A stretch of 50,439 nt of DNA from Streptomyces sp. rh34. GTDB lineage: Bacteria; Actinomycetota; Actinomycetes; Streptomycetales; Streptomycetaceae. A model generated the notes under the pieces. That model did not search any database. It was not told where the DNA came from and was given only the letters and a program-made list of their open reading frames with translations. Location of the stretch: NCBI RefSeq assembly GCF_002551245.1, contig NZ_NTGZ01000021.1:1-50439 (forward strand). Reading direction: 5' to 3'. A program made the translations under genes and the position numbers. Each line of letters starts with the position of its first letter. Within the stretch, counting starts at the first letter, position 1. Below are positions 1 through 8,023 of the stretch, one piece after another.

Positions 1-642
1 CTCGCACGCGGGCCAGGGGACGCGCAGCGTCTCCTCCACGCCCCGGCGCCGGGCCGACTCCAGCACGGCCCCGCGGTCGGGCGCCCGGTAGGCGATCCAG
101 CCACCCCAGGTGCTGGCGGCGAGGTCACCGCCGGAGGGACCGGGGTCGATCCGCGCCGTCGCGAGCAGGGCCAGCCGGAACCGTGCCTCGGGCGGCAGTT
201 CCATCCCGCGGTACGCCGCCGTGGCCTCGACGGTCGCCACGGTCACCGCTCCGCTGGAGCCCAGGCCGTACTTCCTGCCCCGGTCGTGCAGCCGGCTGCC
301 GATCGTGATGTGCAGCGCGGACGCGGGCAGCCCGCGCTCGGCTCGCAGCCGGTCGGTGACCTCGACGGCCGACACCACGTGCGCCAGGGCTTCGTGCGCC
401 AGCCGGTCGTCCCCCGGGCCGAGGCCGGTGAGCCGGTCACCGTGCCACCGCAGCCGCACCTCTTGAGTGAGCAGGTCCGAGGTGACCACGACATCGGCGC
501 CCGCGCTGCCGGCGGCGGTCACCGTGGCGGAGACCTGCCGGTCGACCGCCACCAGGATCGCCGGGTTGCCCGGCTCCACGACCGCGTACTCCCCGGCGGC
601 GAACAGTTTGCCCGGCGCGTGCCGGGTCACGGTGCGGGTCAT
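1..642 (-). CDS. mvaK2: Phosphomevalonate kinase (3' part off the left edge)
   Basis: Phosphorylates 5-phosphomevalonate to the diphosphate, the middle ATP step of the mevalonate pathway. Only the first 214 codons are in the window; the frame stays open to base 1, so the gene is partial. The N-terminus has the GHMP-kinase start (APGKLFAAGEYAVVEPGNPA), and near residue 130 sits KYGLGSSGAVTVA, the form of the GHMP ATP-binding loop typical of bacterial phosphomevalonate kinases. The ATG at 642 lies 2 bases after the stop of the diphosphomevalonate decarboxylase gene, so the two are almost certainly co-translated. This order (mevalonate kinase, decarboxylase, phosphomevalonate kinase) is that of actinomycete mevalonate operons, where IPP isomerase, HMG-CoA reductase and HMG-CoA synthase usually follow; those genes would lie beyond the left edge. 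Confidence 0.93.
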   Translation of the reverse strand, partial: MTRTVTRHAPGKLFAAGEYAVVEPGNPAILVAVDRQVSATVTAAGSAGADVVVTSDLLTQEVRLRWHGDRLTGLGPGDDRLAHEALAHVVSAVEVTDRLRAERGLPASALHITIGSRLHDRGRKYGLGSSGAVTVATVEATAAYRGMELPPEARFRLALLATARIDPGPSGGDLAASTWGGWIAYRAPDRGAVLESARRRGVEETLRVPWPACE

Positions 643-644
643 GG

Positions 645-1670
645 TCACCGGACCCCGCTGTGCAGGCGGGCACCCGGACCGCGACCGGTGACGGCCACCC
701 GGCACGACGCGGCGGCACGCACCGCCCCGGCGACCCGGTCCGCGTCGACACGCCGGCACAGCACCTTGACGTTGGGTCCCGCGTCGATCGTCGCGTAGGC
801 CGGCACACCCGCCTGCCGCAGCTCCAGCACCGCGTCGAGCACGGTGAGGGAGGCAGGCGACAGGTAGCGCACCGCCGGGCGCGCGGCGAGCATCGTGGCG
901 TGCATGCCGAGTGCGTTGCGTTCGGCGATCTCCCCGACCGCTTCGAGGTCTCCGCGCGACAGGGCCTCGCGCATCCCGGCCAGGTCCGCCCGGCTCGACT
1001 CGGCCCACGGCCGGTACAGCGGTGACGTCTGGACGGTCCGACTCATGGCCACCCGGCTGGAGATCGCCTTGGGGCCGGTGTCCAGCAGGGCGATCACCAG
1101 CGCCGGATCGAGTCCGGCGGGGACCTGCTCGGCGTAGGAGGCGAGGTCCCGGCCCCGGTCGTCCCCCGCGTCGTCCTCCGGCCCCGCGTACCAGACCGCG
1201 AACCCCCCGAAGACCGACCGGGCGGCCGAACCCGATCCGCGCCGGGCCAGTCGCGAGAGCCCGGTGGCGTCCAGCCGGAGCCCGTACGCGGCCGCCGAGG
1301 CCACGGCCAGGGCGGCGAAGCCGCTCGCGGAGGACGCCAGGCCCGCCCCGGTCGGGACCGAGTTGAGGGTGGTCACGACAGCGCGTTCGGTCCTCCCCGC
1401 CCGTGCCCGCACCAGGTCCAGGAACGCGGTGACGCGGCGGTGGAACCCGCCGTCGGCCGGTTCGCCGTTCAGCGTCACCTCGTCCGTCGGCACGGTCGGG
1501 TCCGGCCGTACGGAGGTGGTCGTCGGGAAGGCGTCCAGCGTCAGCGAGAGGCTGTCGGTGACGGGGAGGATGAGCCGCTCGTCGCGCTTGCCCCAGTACT
1601 TGACCAGGGCGATGTTCGGATGAGCGACCGCGGTGGCGCCGTCGTCCAGGACGCGGGCGTCAACGGGCAT
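645..1670 (-). CDS. mvaD: Diphosphomevalonate decarboxylase
   Basis: Converts mevalonate 5-diphosphate to isopentenyl diphosphate with ATP-dependent decarboxylation. The 341-residue protein starts with the family signature AHPNIALVKYWGKRD and contains the GHMP phosphate-binding loop PTGAGLASSASGFAALA and the later SGSAARSVFGGF block; length matches the family. ATG at 1670 is chosen because it overlaps the end of the mevalonate kinase gene by 11 bases and gives the expected N-terminus; upstream in-frame codons are antisense-like and unconserved. A short gap of 2 bases separates it from the phosphomevalonate kinase gene. As part of the phenazine operon it supplies C5 units for prenylation. Confidence 0.95.
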   Translation of the reverse strand: MPVDARVLDDGATAVAHPNIALVKYWGKRDERLILPVTDSLSLTLDAFPTTTSVRPDPTVPTDEVTLNGEPADGGFHRRVTAFLDLVRARAGRTERAVVTTLNSVPTGAGLASSASGFAALAVASAAAYGLRLDATGLSRLARRGSGSAARSVFGGFAVWYAGPEDDAGDDRGRDLASYAEQVPAGLDPALVIALLDTGPKAISSRVAMSRTVQTSPLYRPWAESSRADLAGMREALSRGDLEAVGEIAERNALGMHATMLAARPAVRYLSPASLTVLDAVLELRQAGVPAYATIDAGPNVKVLCRRVDADRVAGAVRAAASCRVAVTGRGPGARLHSGVR

Positions 1671-2667
1671 GTCCGGTGAACCTCTCGATCGGCACGACCC
1701 AGGTCTGCACGGCCCCGGCCTCACGCAGCCGCCGCTCGACCCGCTGGGCGTGCTCCGGCCCCTCGGCCGAGGCGATCACGCAGCCTCCCAGACCGCTGCC
1801 GCTGATCTTGGCGCCCAAGGCGTCCGCAGCGAGTGCCGCCCGGACCAGCGCGTCGATGCGGTCGGTGCTGAGTCCCACTCCGGCGAGCAGCTCGTGACAG
1901 GCGGTCAGCTGTCCCCCGAAGGCCGCGGCCCGGCCGTCGGCGAGGTCGCGCACGGCCCCGCGTGTCAGCTCCGTGGCCGCGGCGACGAATTCCTCCCCCG
2001 CTGCCGGGTCGCTCTCGAAGCCGCGCCTCAGCAGTTCGACGGCGTCCTTGGTCCGGCCGGCGACGCCGCTGTCCGCGACGACGATCCGGCCGTCGAACCC
2101 GATCCGCGGTTCGCGGGCGACGCCACCGGAGAGCAGCACTGGATACGGCGAAGCGGTGGCGAGGGTGTCGATGCCGCTCGCCCGGCCGTGCGCCACGTTC
2201 TCGGCGACCTGCACGAGGTCGAACACGGTTCCGGCGTCGAGTTCGACGCCGAAGAGGTCGGCGAGCGCGAGGACCACGGCCCGTGCGCACGCGGCGCTGG
2301 AGCCGAGCCCCCGGCCGGTCGGGATCACACAGTCGATGAGCACGTCCAGATGCGGGCGGTCGGTGATAGCCGCCGCCCGTTCGAATTCCGCCACCAGACT
2401 CCGGAGTCCGTCGGCGCCCTCCAGCACCACCGGTCCGGATGCCCCCGCCACGGTGAACGTGACGTCGCCCGCGGCGGCGGAGGGGTGCGAGGACTGTGCG
2501 GCGCTCGCCGTGACCGTCAGCTCCGCGACCGGAAGGGCCAGCGCCGGGGCCCCGTAGACGACGGCGTGCTCCCCCAGCAGAATCACTTTCCCGTGGGCAC
2601 ATCCGATGCCGAACTCTCGGCTTTTCGAGTTGCCCGGCGCGCCCTGTGCCGAGGTCGGCAAAGTCAA
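1660..2667 (-). CDS. mvaK1: Mevalonate kinase
   Basis: Phosphorylates mevalonate at O5, the first kinase step of the mevalonate pathway. With the proposed TTG start the protein has 335 residues. It carries the GHMP motifs in order: GKVILLGEHAVVYGAPA near the N-terminus, PTGRGLGSSAACARA for the ATP phosphates, ASGIDTLA, and the C-terminal glycine-rich KISGSGLGGCVIA. The frame is open upstream to 2769, but those codons look noncoding; the TTG at 2667 follows an AAGGAG at a spacing of 9, which decides the start, though it remains a prediction. About 250 bases of partly AT-richer DNA separate it from the prenyltransferase gene, leaving room for a second promoter for the mevalonate part. Confidence 0.94.
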   Translation of the reverse strand: MTLPTSAQGAPGNSKSREFGIGCAHGKVILLGEHAVVYGAPALALPVAELTVTASAAQSSHPSAAAGDVTFTVAGASGPVVLEGADGLRSLVAEFERAAAITDRPHLDVLIDCVIPTGRGLGSSAACARAVVLALADLFGVELDAGTVFDLVQVAENVAHGRASGIDTLATASPYPVLLSGGVAREPRIGFDGRIVVADSGVAGRTKDAVELLRRGFESDPAAGEEFVAAATELTRGAVRDLADGRAAAFGGQLTACHELLAGVGLSTDRIDALVRAALAADALGAKISGSGLGGCVIASAEGPEHAQRVERRLREAGAVQTWVVPIERFTGHAR

Positions 2668-2919
2668 CGCACTCAACTCCTTTTTCCCTGCGTCGAATTT
2701 CTCTGTCGAGAATCCATGACCGGATAGGGGCGGGCAACAGATCCATGGAATCGCCGGAAATGCGCGCATGACGTTCCCCGAAGGGGCGCGACTGAAGAGG
2801 CGAGTATTCCGGCGGATCAGCCGGCGAAAGCGGCACCGAGGTGGAGCGGCCGTTCCCCGGTCCGCCGGGGCGGCCGGGCCGGCGGGGTCGCCGCCGGCGC
2901 CGATCCACCGGCCACGGTC

Positions 2920-4008
2920 TCAGCGCCCCCCGAGGACGAAGAGGGCCAGGGCCACGTTCGTGAAGCCCATCGCCACACCGTGGTACGGCAGCGACAGCGC
3001 GTGCTTGCGCACGGCGGCGAGCGCTTCGTCGAACGAGCCGCGGGTACCCCGGGTGACCGTCCACATGAAGCGCTGCGTGACCCCCCAGACAACGGCGTAG
3101 AGGACCAGCCCCCAGGTGAAGCCGAACTCGAACCAGGCCGCGCCGAGGACGAGGAGCGCGCCGAGGGCCAGCATCGCCGACTGCACCACCATCGCCCCGC
3201 GGATCCCCAGGGCAAGGACATAGGTACGGATGCCGAACTGCTGGTCCTCCAGGTAGTCCTCGGCGTGGTTGGTGACGAACGTGCCCGTCAGCGCCAGCGA
3301 CAGGCCGATGATGATCACGACACTGCCCCATTCCAGGCCGTGCTCGAAGGACCGCAGCGCGAACATGCCGGGGATGAAGACGCAACCGAACTGCAGGGTG
3401 GGCAGCTGCCGGATCCCGGCGCTCTTGAGATGCAGCGGGGGCAGCGAGTACTGGATGCCTGTCAGCCAGCCGGCGAACGCGATCGCCACCAGGTCCCAGT
3501 GGCCGGTGCGGACGGCGAGGAAGACCGACGCGCCGAGGTAGAGGGCTGTCGTGACCGCGATGTGGACGATGACCTTGCGTACGCCCAAGCCGTAGACGGC
3601 CTGGGGCTGGCGGGCCTTGTACGTGGCGTCCAGCCGGCGGTCGGCCAGCGCGTTCAGCATGTCCGCGAGCTGCATGTGGGTGACGCAGAACAGGAAGGCG
3701 ACGATCGCGTTCACCGAGGCGAGTTCACCCCAGGTACGGGCTCCCAGCACGGTCGGCACGAGGCCGATGACCATGTGGATCGGGAGGAACTCGATCCGGC
3801 GGATGACGAGGGCGTACTTGAGGCGCGTGCCCAGGGGGGCACGTTCGACGGGCACGCCGCGAGAGTCGGTGAATACCTCGGCGAGTTGTGAGCCGAGTGT
3901 GGTGGCGCTCGTGCTGGACACGGAGTGCGTACCCTTCTCGTTCGGAACGAAAGAAGCAGGCGCTGGGACGGAGGGCCTGCCCGGGTGAGCGGGGCCGGCG
4001 TCGGTCAC
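2920..4008 (-). CDS. UbiA-type membrane prenyltransferase
   Basis: A 362-residue integral membrane protein of the UbiA superfamily, which transfers an allylic prenyl group to an aromatic or heteroaromatic acceptor. About eight hydrophobic helices are visible from residue 70 on. The first Mg-diphosphate motif is present in relaxed form, NALADRRLD (NxxxDxxxD, lacking the usual second Asp), and the second as DYLEDQQFGIRTY. The GTG start at 4008 overlaps the stop of the PhzS-like gene in a GTGA junction, so the acceptor hydroxylase and the prenyltransferase appear translationally coupled. From its place between phenazine-tailoring and mevalonate genes I infer that it prenylates the phenazine; chain length and position (N or C) cannot be read from sequence. 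Known phenazine prenyltransferases of the endophenazine type are soluble ABBA enzymes, so this fold is unusual here. Confidence 0.9.
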   Translation of the reverse strand: MTDAGPAHPGRPSVPAPASFVPNEKGTHSVSSTSATTLGSQLAEVFTDSRGVPVERAPLGTRLKYALVIRRIEFLPIHMVIGLVPTVLGARTWGELASVNAIVAFLFCVTHMQLADMLNALADRRLDATYKARQPQAVYGLGVRKVIVHIAVTTALYLGASVFLAVRTGHWDLVAIAFAGWLTGIQYSLPPLHLKSAGIRQLPTLQFGCVFIPGMFALRSFEHGLEWGSVVIIIGLSLALTGTFVTNHAEDYLEDQQFGIRTYVLALGIRGAMVVQSAMLALGALLVLGAAWFEFGFTWGLVLYAVVWGVTQRFMWTVTRGTRGSFDEALAAVRKHALSLPYHGVAMGFTNVALALFVLGGR

Positions 4009-5201
4009 GACCGTTCGACGGCCGCGCGGTAGTCATCGGTGATGGTGCGAAGTTCGGCGGAGACGTCGCCGTCCAGGCGTTCGGCGAGCGCGCGTTCGGA
4101 GCGGTCCATCGCGCGGTTGGCTTCCACGATCGCGGTCGTGGCCGGCCGGCGGGCCGCCTCGTACCGGTGGAGCGCGGCGGCGGGATCACCGCCCCCGGAC
4201 AGCTCGGCCGCCACGGCGACACCGTCGAGGACGGCCTGGCTCGCGCCGTTCGCGCCGATGGGATACATCGGATGGGCCGCGTCACCGAGGATGGTGACCC
4301 GCGAGTCGCCCCAGGTGGGCAGCGGGTCGCGGTCGACCATCGGGTAGTGCAGGATCTCGGGGCTGGCCGCGAGCGTCCCGCGGATGTCGAGCCAGTCGAA
4401 CTCCCAGTCCGCGAAGTGCGGCAGCAGGTCCTCCAGACGCCCCGGCTCGACACCGGAGCCGGGGTCGCCGCCCTCGACAGCGGCCAGGCAGACCCAGTTG
4501 AGCAGGACGGTACCGCGCTCGGCGTGCCGTCGGGAGCACGGGTAGGCGACGAACCGGCCGGCCCGGTCGTCGGCGGCGATGATCATCGTCCGCCCGTCGA
4601 TGAACGCGGGCAGCTCGGTCAGCCCTCGCCACATCCGCACCGCCGTCGTGCGCAGGGGCGGTTCGTCCGGGTGCAGTTGGGACCGCACCGCCGATCGCAG
4701 TCCGTCCGCGCCGATCAGCACGTCGGCCTCGGCCACCTCCGCCTCGCCGGACGGCGTGGTCGTGTGCACGAACACCCGGTCTCCGGCCTGGTGGAATCCG
4801 CGCACCTCGGTCGCGGTGCGGATCGCCCGGGCTCCGAGCCGCTCCTTCACGGCTTCGAGCAGCAGCATCTGCAACTCGCCCCGGTGGAGGGAGTACTGCG
4901 GCGCCGCATGACCCGCCGCCGCACCTCGCGGTTCGGTCCACAGGGTGGCCCCGCGGTGGTTCAGGTACCGGTGCTCGCGGGTGGGTATCCCCGTGGCCGC
5001 CAGAGCGTCACCGAGACCGAGTCCGATCAGCTCGGCGACCGCTGTCGGCTGGATATTGATGCCGACACCGAGCGGCCGGATCTCCGCGGCGGTCTCCAGG
5101 ACGGTGGCGGGGAGTCCTCGTGCGTGCAGTGCGAGCGCGGCCGTGAGGCCTCCGATGCCCGCGCCGGCTATCACGATGGCGGTCTGTGCAGCCTTGCTCA
5201 T
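4005..5201 (-). CDS. phzS: PhzS-like FAD-dependent phenazine hydroxylase
   Basis: A 398-residue class A flavoprotein monooxygenase closely resembling Pseudomonas PhzS (about 400 residues), which decarboxylates and hydroxylates phenazine-1-carboxylate derivatives. Visible motifs are the FAD dinucleotide fold IAGAGIGGLTAALALHARG, the segment IRPLGVGINIQPTAVAEL, LIGADGLRSAVR, and the flavin-ribityl block GDAAHPMYPIGANGASQA. These segments match PhzS well beyond the general family. ATG at 5201 is used; a GTG four codons upstream is an alternative. The end overlaps the UbiA gene by 4 bases. I infer that it makes a hydroxyphenazine or phenazinone that is then prenylated. No PhzM-like N-methyltransferase is present, so pyocyanin is not the expected product. 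Confidence 0.93.
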   Translation of the reverse strand: MSKAAQTAIVIAGAGIGGLTAALALHARGLPATVLETAAEIRPLGVGINIQPTAVAELIGLGLGDALAATGIPTREHRYLNHRGATLWTEPRGAAAGHAAPQYSLHRGELQMLLLEAVKERLGARAIRTATEVRGFHQAGDRVFVHTTTPSGEAEVAEADVLIGADGLRSAVRSQLHPDEPPLRTTAVRMWRGLTELPAFIDGRTMIIAADDRAGRFVAYPCSRRHAERGTVLLNWVCLAAVEGGDPGSGVEPGRLEDLLPHFADWEFDWLDIRGTLAASPEILHYPMVDRDPLPTWGDSRVTILGDAAHPMYPIGANGASQAVLDGVAVAAELSGGGDPAAALHRYEAARRPATTAIVEANRAMDRSERALAERLDGDVSAELRTITDDYRAAVERS

Positions 5202-5242
5202 GGCGGCTGTCACCCTTCTGCCCGGGGCGGGCGTGGGACGGG

Positions 5243-5572
5243 TCAGGCGGCGGTGACCGCCGAGACCACCGAGTACACGGCCGGCGCGGGCTTCCCGAGC
5301 GCGCCCGTGCGTCGCGCGTATTCCTGCGCGGCGGGGTCGGCGAGGGTGGTCTCGATGTCCTGCGCACTGCGCCACTGGACGTAGTTCACGACACGGCTGC
5401 CGTCCTTGGACGCGAGGATGTGCGCGGACACGAATCCGGGGCGGTGGCGGAAGACCTTCTCAAGTCCCTCGTTGAGTACGGTGACGAGTTCTTCCTGTTT
5501 CACCGGATCCACCTCGAAGACATTGACCAGAGTTACGAGATGGCCGCTCGGGCGAATTGTCGTCTCACTCAT
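5243..5572 (-). CDS. Small antibiotic-biosynthesis monooxygenase (ABM) domain protein
   Basis: A 109-residue single-domain protein of the dimeric alpha/beta-barrel ABM family. The pattern VTLVNVFEVDPVKQEELV, then FVSAHILASKDGSRVVNYVQW and the polar tail is typical of this family, whose members act as cofactor-free quinone-forming monooxygenases or as non-oxidative helpers in aromatic antibiotic pathways. ATG at 5572 fits the family start; the frame is open to 5626, and the ribosome-binding site is weak. It sits between two flavin monooxygenase genes in the phenazine operon. I infer a role in oxidising or protecting an intermediate; the reaction cannot be assigned from sequence. Confidence 0.85.
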   Translation of the reverse strand: MSETTIRPSGHLVTLVNVFEVDPVKQEELVTVLNEGLEKVFRHRPGFVSAHILASKDGSRVVNYVQWRSAQDIETTLADPAAQEYARRTGALGKPAPAVYSVVSAVTAA

Positions 5573-5708
5573 GACGCCCAAAATATCGACGGCCAAAAGC
5601 CTTGGACAACAGCTGCGTTGACTCATGCGGAATGCGCGTCGGGGGTAATTCGACCGAGTCGGCGCGGCCGGCGGAGCGGAAGTTCCGCCGGCCGCGCCCT
5701 GCCCTGGC

Positions 5709-7331
5709 TCAGACCGCCACGGGCACTGTCCGGCCGTCGAGGGTGAAGCCCTCGTAGTCGGCGGCGACGATCTCGTTCAGCCGCTGCCGGTAGGCGCCCA
5801 GGCCGCCGAAGAAGAACAGCGTGCGCCGCTTGCGGCCGGGAATGTTCGTGCCGAAGATCCAGGACTCGGTCTGCGCGAACAGGCTGTGCTCCGCCATCTC
5901 CCGGCACTGCGTGGTCCAGCCCTCCTCCGCGGCGGCGGTCGCCTCTATGCGGGTGATCCCGCGCTCCTCCGCCGCGCCGACCAGCCGCGCGATCCACTCG
6001 ACCTGGGTCTCCAGTCCGGGCGGCAGGTTGCAGAAGACGCTGTTGGGGCCGAAGACCATGAACAGGTTGGGGAATCCGTTCATGGCGATGCCGAGGTAGC
6101 TGCTCGGAGCGTCGCCCCAGTGCTCCTCCAGCCGCACGCCGTCGCGCCCTCGTATGGCCACCTGGTGGTAGCCGCCCTCCATGGCGTCGAAGCCGGTGGC
6201 GAAGACCAGGACGTCCAGTTCGTGCTCGTTTCCGTCCTCGGTGACCACACCGGTCGGTGTGATCCTCGCTATCGGGGTCTCCTTGGTGGACACCAGGGTG
6301 ACGTTGTCGCGGTTGTAGGTCTCGTAGTAACCGCTGTTGCAGATCGGCCGCTTGGCGTAGAAGTCGGTCGGCATGAGCTTGCGGGCCGTCTCCGGGTCCC
6401 GCACGGTCTGCTGGATCTTCGAGCGGATGAAGGAGGCGGCGGCTTCGTTGGCCGCCGGGTCGAAGGGAAGGTCCGCGAACGTGCCGAACATGAACCGGAA
6501 GCCGTTGCCCGCCTGCCACCCCTCCTCGAAGACGCGCTCGCGCTCGGCGGCGGAGACGCTCATCGCCGGCGTCAGGCTCTCCTCGAATCCGCAGCCGACC
6601 CGGGAGTCGAAGACCTGTTCCCAGATCTCGTCGTAGTTCTCCCGGACCTCCGCCAGGTACTCCTCGCTGAGCGGCCCGTCGCCGGAGGGAACGACGTACT
6701 GCGCGGAACGCTGGAAGACCGTGAGGTGCTCGACCGTCCTGGCAGCCGCGCAGATGAACTGCGTACCCGTGGAACCGGTGCCGACGACCCCGACGCGCTT
6801 GCCCGCGAGGTCCAGGTCCGCGGGCCAGGCTCCCGTGTGCACGATCGGGCCGGCGAAGGTCTCACGGCCCGGGATGTCGGGGAAGTTGGCGGTCGACAGC
6901 GGTCCGAGCGCGCTGACCACGTACCGCGCGGTGAACTCCTCGCCGCTGTCGGTCCGCGCGGTCCACAGCTGGGTCGGCCCGTCGTACGTCAGCGACTCGA
7001 CGGCCGTGTCGAACTGGATGTCCTTGCGCAGGTCGTGCCGGTCGACGACCGCCTTCAGGTAGGCGAGGATCTCCGGCTGTGTGGCGTAGCGGGTCTTCCA
7101 CTGCCACTCCCGCAGCATCTCCTTGTCGAAGGAGTAGCGGTAGACGATGCTGTCGACGTCCGCGGCCGCGCCCGGGTAGCGGTTCCAGTACCAGGTGCCG
7201 CCGACGTCGCCGGCCTTGTCGAAGGCTCGTACGGTGAGGCCGGCCTCGTCCCGCAGTTTGTGCAGCATGTAGATGCCGGCGATTCCGGCGCCGATGACGA
7301 TGGAGTCCAGGTGGGTCGGTCGGTCCTTCAT
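5709..7331 (-). CDS. Baeyer-Villiger-type flavin monooxygenase, candidate phenazine N-oxygenase
   Basis: A 540-residue class B flavoprotein monooxygenase. Two dinucleotide folds are seen, IGAGIAGIYMLHKLRD for FAD and VVGTGSTGTQFI for NADPH, separated by the Baeyer-Villiger fingerprint FAGPIVHTGAWPAD (FxGxxxHxxxWP); GGTWYWNRYPGAAADVDS is also characteristic. Length matches cyclohexanone and phenylacetone monooxygenases. ATG at 7331 follows an AGGCAG-like site. The established precedent is that phenazine N-oxygenases such as NaphzNO1 and LaPhzNO1 are members of this enzyme type, so in this operon aromatic N-oxidation is as likely as ring-ketone oxygenation. That assignment is inference; the family call itself is firm. 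Confidence 0.92.
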   Translation of the reverse strand: MKDRPTHLDSIVIGAGIAGIYMLHKLRDEAGLTVRAFDKAGDVGGTWYWNRYPGAAADVDSIVYRYSFDKEMLREWQWKTRYATQPEILAYLKAVVDRHDLRKDIQFDTAVESLTYDGPTQLWTARTDSGEEFTARYVVSALGPLSTANFPDIPGRETFAGPIVHTGAWPADLDLAGKRVGVVGTGSTGTQFICAAARTVEHLTVFQRSAQYVVPSGDGPLSEEYLAEVRENYDEIWEQVFDSRVGCGFEESLTPAMSVSAAERERVFEEGWQAGNGFRFMFGTFADLPFDPAANEAAASFIRSKIQQTVRDPETARKLMPTDFYAKRPICNSGYYETYNRDNVTLVSTKETPIARITPTGVVTEDGNEHELDVLVFATGFDAMEGGYHQVAIRGRDGVRLEEHWGDAPSSYLGIAMNGFPNLFMVFGPNSVFCNLPPGLETQVEWIARLVGAAEERGITRIEATAAAEEGWTTQCREMAEHSLFAQTESWIFGTNIPGRKRRTLFFFGGLGAYRQRLNEIVAADYEGFTLDGRTVPVAV

Positions 7332-7377
7332 GGCTGCCTTTCGAAGCTTCGACGGGTGCGGGCGTGGGTGCCGAGGA

Positions 7378-8013
7378 TCACGGCTGGAGCCTGGTGACAT
7401 GCCATCCGGTGGCCGTCCGCTCGTATCGCAGACGCCGGTGCAGGCGGCTCTCCGCGGCGGACCAGAACTCCACGGAGTGCGGCTGGAGCCGGTATCCGAC
7501 GAAGCGCTCCGGTCGCGGCAGCGGGACGTCCTCGGCCGCGAGCCGATCGGCTTCCTGCCGCAGCTGCCGGGGATCGTCGAGCGACTCGCTCTGCCTGGAG
7601 GCGGCGGTCATCGGGTGCAGACCGGCCGCGCGGCCGTGCCAGAGCCGGTCGTTCTCGTCGTCGTCCAACAGGGCCACGGGGCCCGAGAAGCACAGCTGCC
7701 GTGCGGTCTCCCGCCAGTAGAACAGGCCCGACGCCCATCCCGTCGTGGCGATCTCACGGCCCTTGCGGCTGGTGCTGTGCGTGGTGAACAGCAGTCCCTC
7801 GGTGGACGCGTCGCTGACGGCGACCATCCGGTTGGAGGGGCGGCCGGAGCTGTCGGTCGTGGCCAGGGCCAGGGCGTACGGTTCGCGGACACCACCCTCG
7901 ATGGCCCCTCGCAACCAGGCGAGGGCCGGCTTCATGGGTTCGGGCGGCGGGTTGTCGTATTCCGGGAAGTCGAGGTCGACGACGCCGGTGATGCTTTCCA
8001 GTTCGCTGCTCAC
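7378..8013 (-). CDS. phzG: PhzG, FMN-dependent phenazine oxidase
   Basis: A 211-residue pyridoxamine-phosphate-oxidase-fold protein matching PhzG along its whole length. Diagnostic segments include FPEYDNPPPEPM near the N-terminus, REPYALALATTDSSGRPS, TTHSTSRKGREIATTGWAS, FYWRETARQL, and the closing ESRLHRRLRYERTATGWHV. PhzG oxidises reduced tricyclic intermediates to hexahydro- and tetrahydrophenazine carboxylates, pulling the pathway forward. The GTG start at 8013 lies 10 bases after the phzF stop, behind a GGGGGAG stretch. The frame remains open far upstream inside phzF, but that part is out of register with any homology. It is followed after 46 bases by the Baeyer-Villiger monooxygenase gene. 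Confidence 0.95.
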   Translation of the reverse strand: MSSELESITGVVDLDFPEYDNPPPEPMKPALAWLRGAIEGGVREPYALALATTDSSGRPSNRMVAVSDASTEGLLFTTHSTSRKGREIATTGWASGLFYWRETARQLCFSGPVALLDDDENDRLWHGRAAGLHPMTAASRQSESLDDPRQLRQEADRLAAEDVPLPRPERFVGYRLQPHSVEFWSAAESRLHRRLRYERTATGWHVTRLQP

Positions 8014-8023
8014 TTCTCCCCCG

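Noticed and set aside
1721..3385. 554-codon minus-strand open frame spanning the mevalonate kinase and prenyltransferase genes
   Set aside because: It lies in the wrong frame of both real genes and is dominated by Arg/Pro/Gly; no family resemblance.
4005..5201. Pyocyanin-type pathway
   Set aside because: The hydroxylase resembles PhzS, but no PhzM-like methyltransferase is present and a prenyltransferase follows instead.
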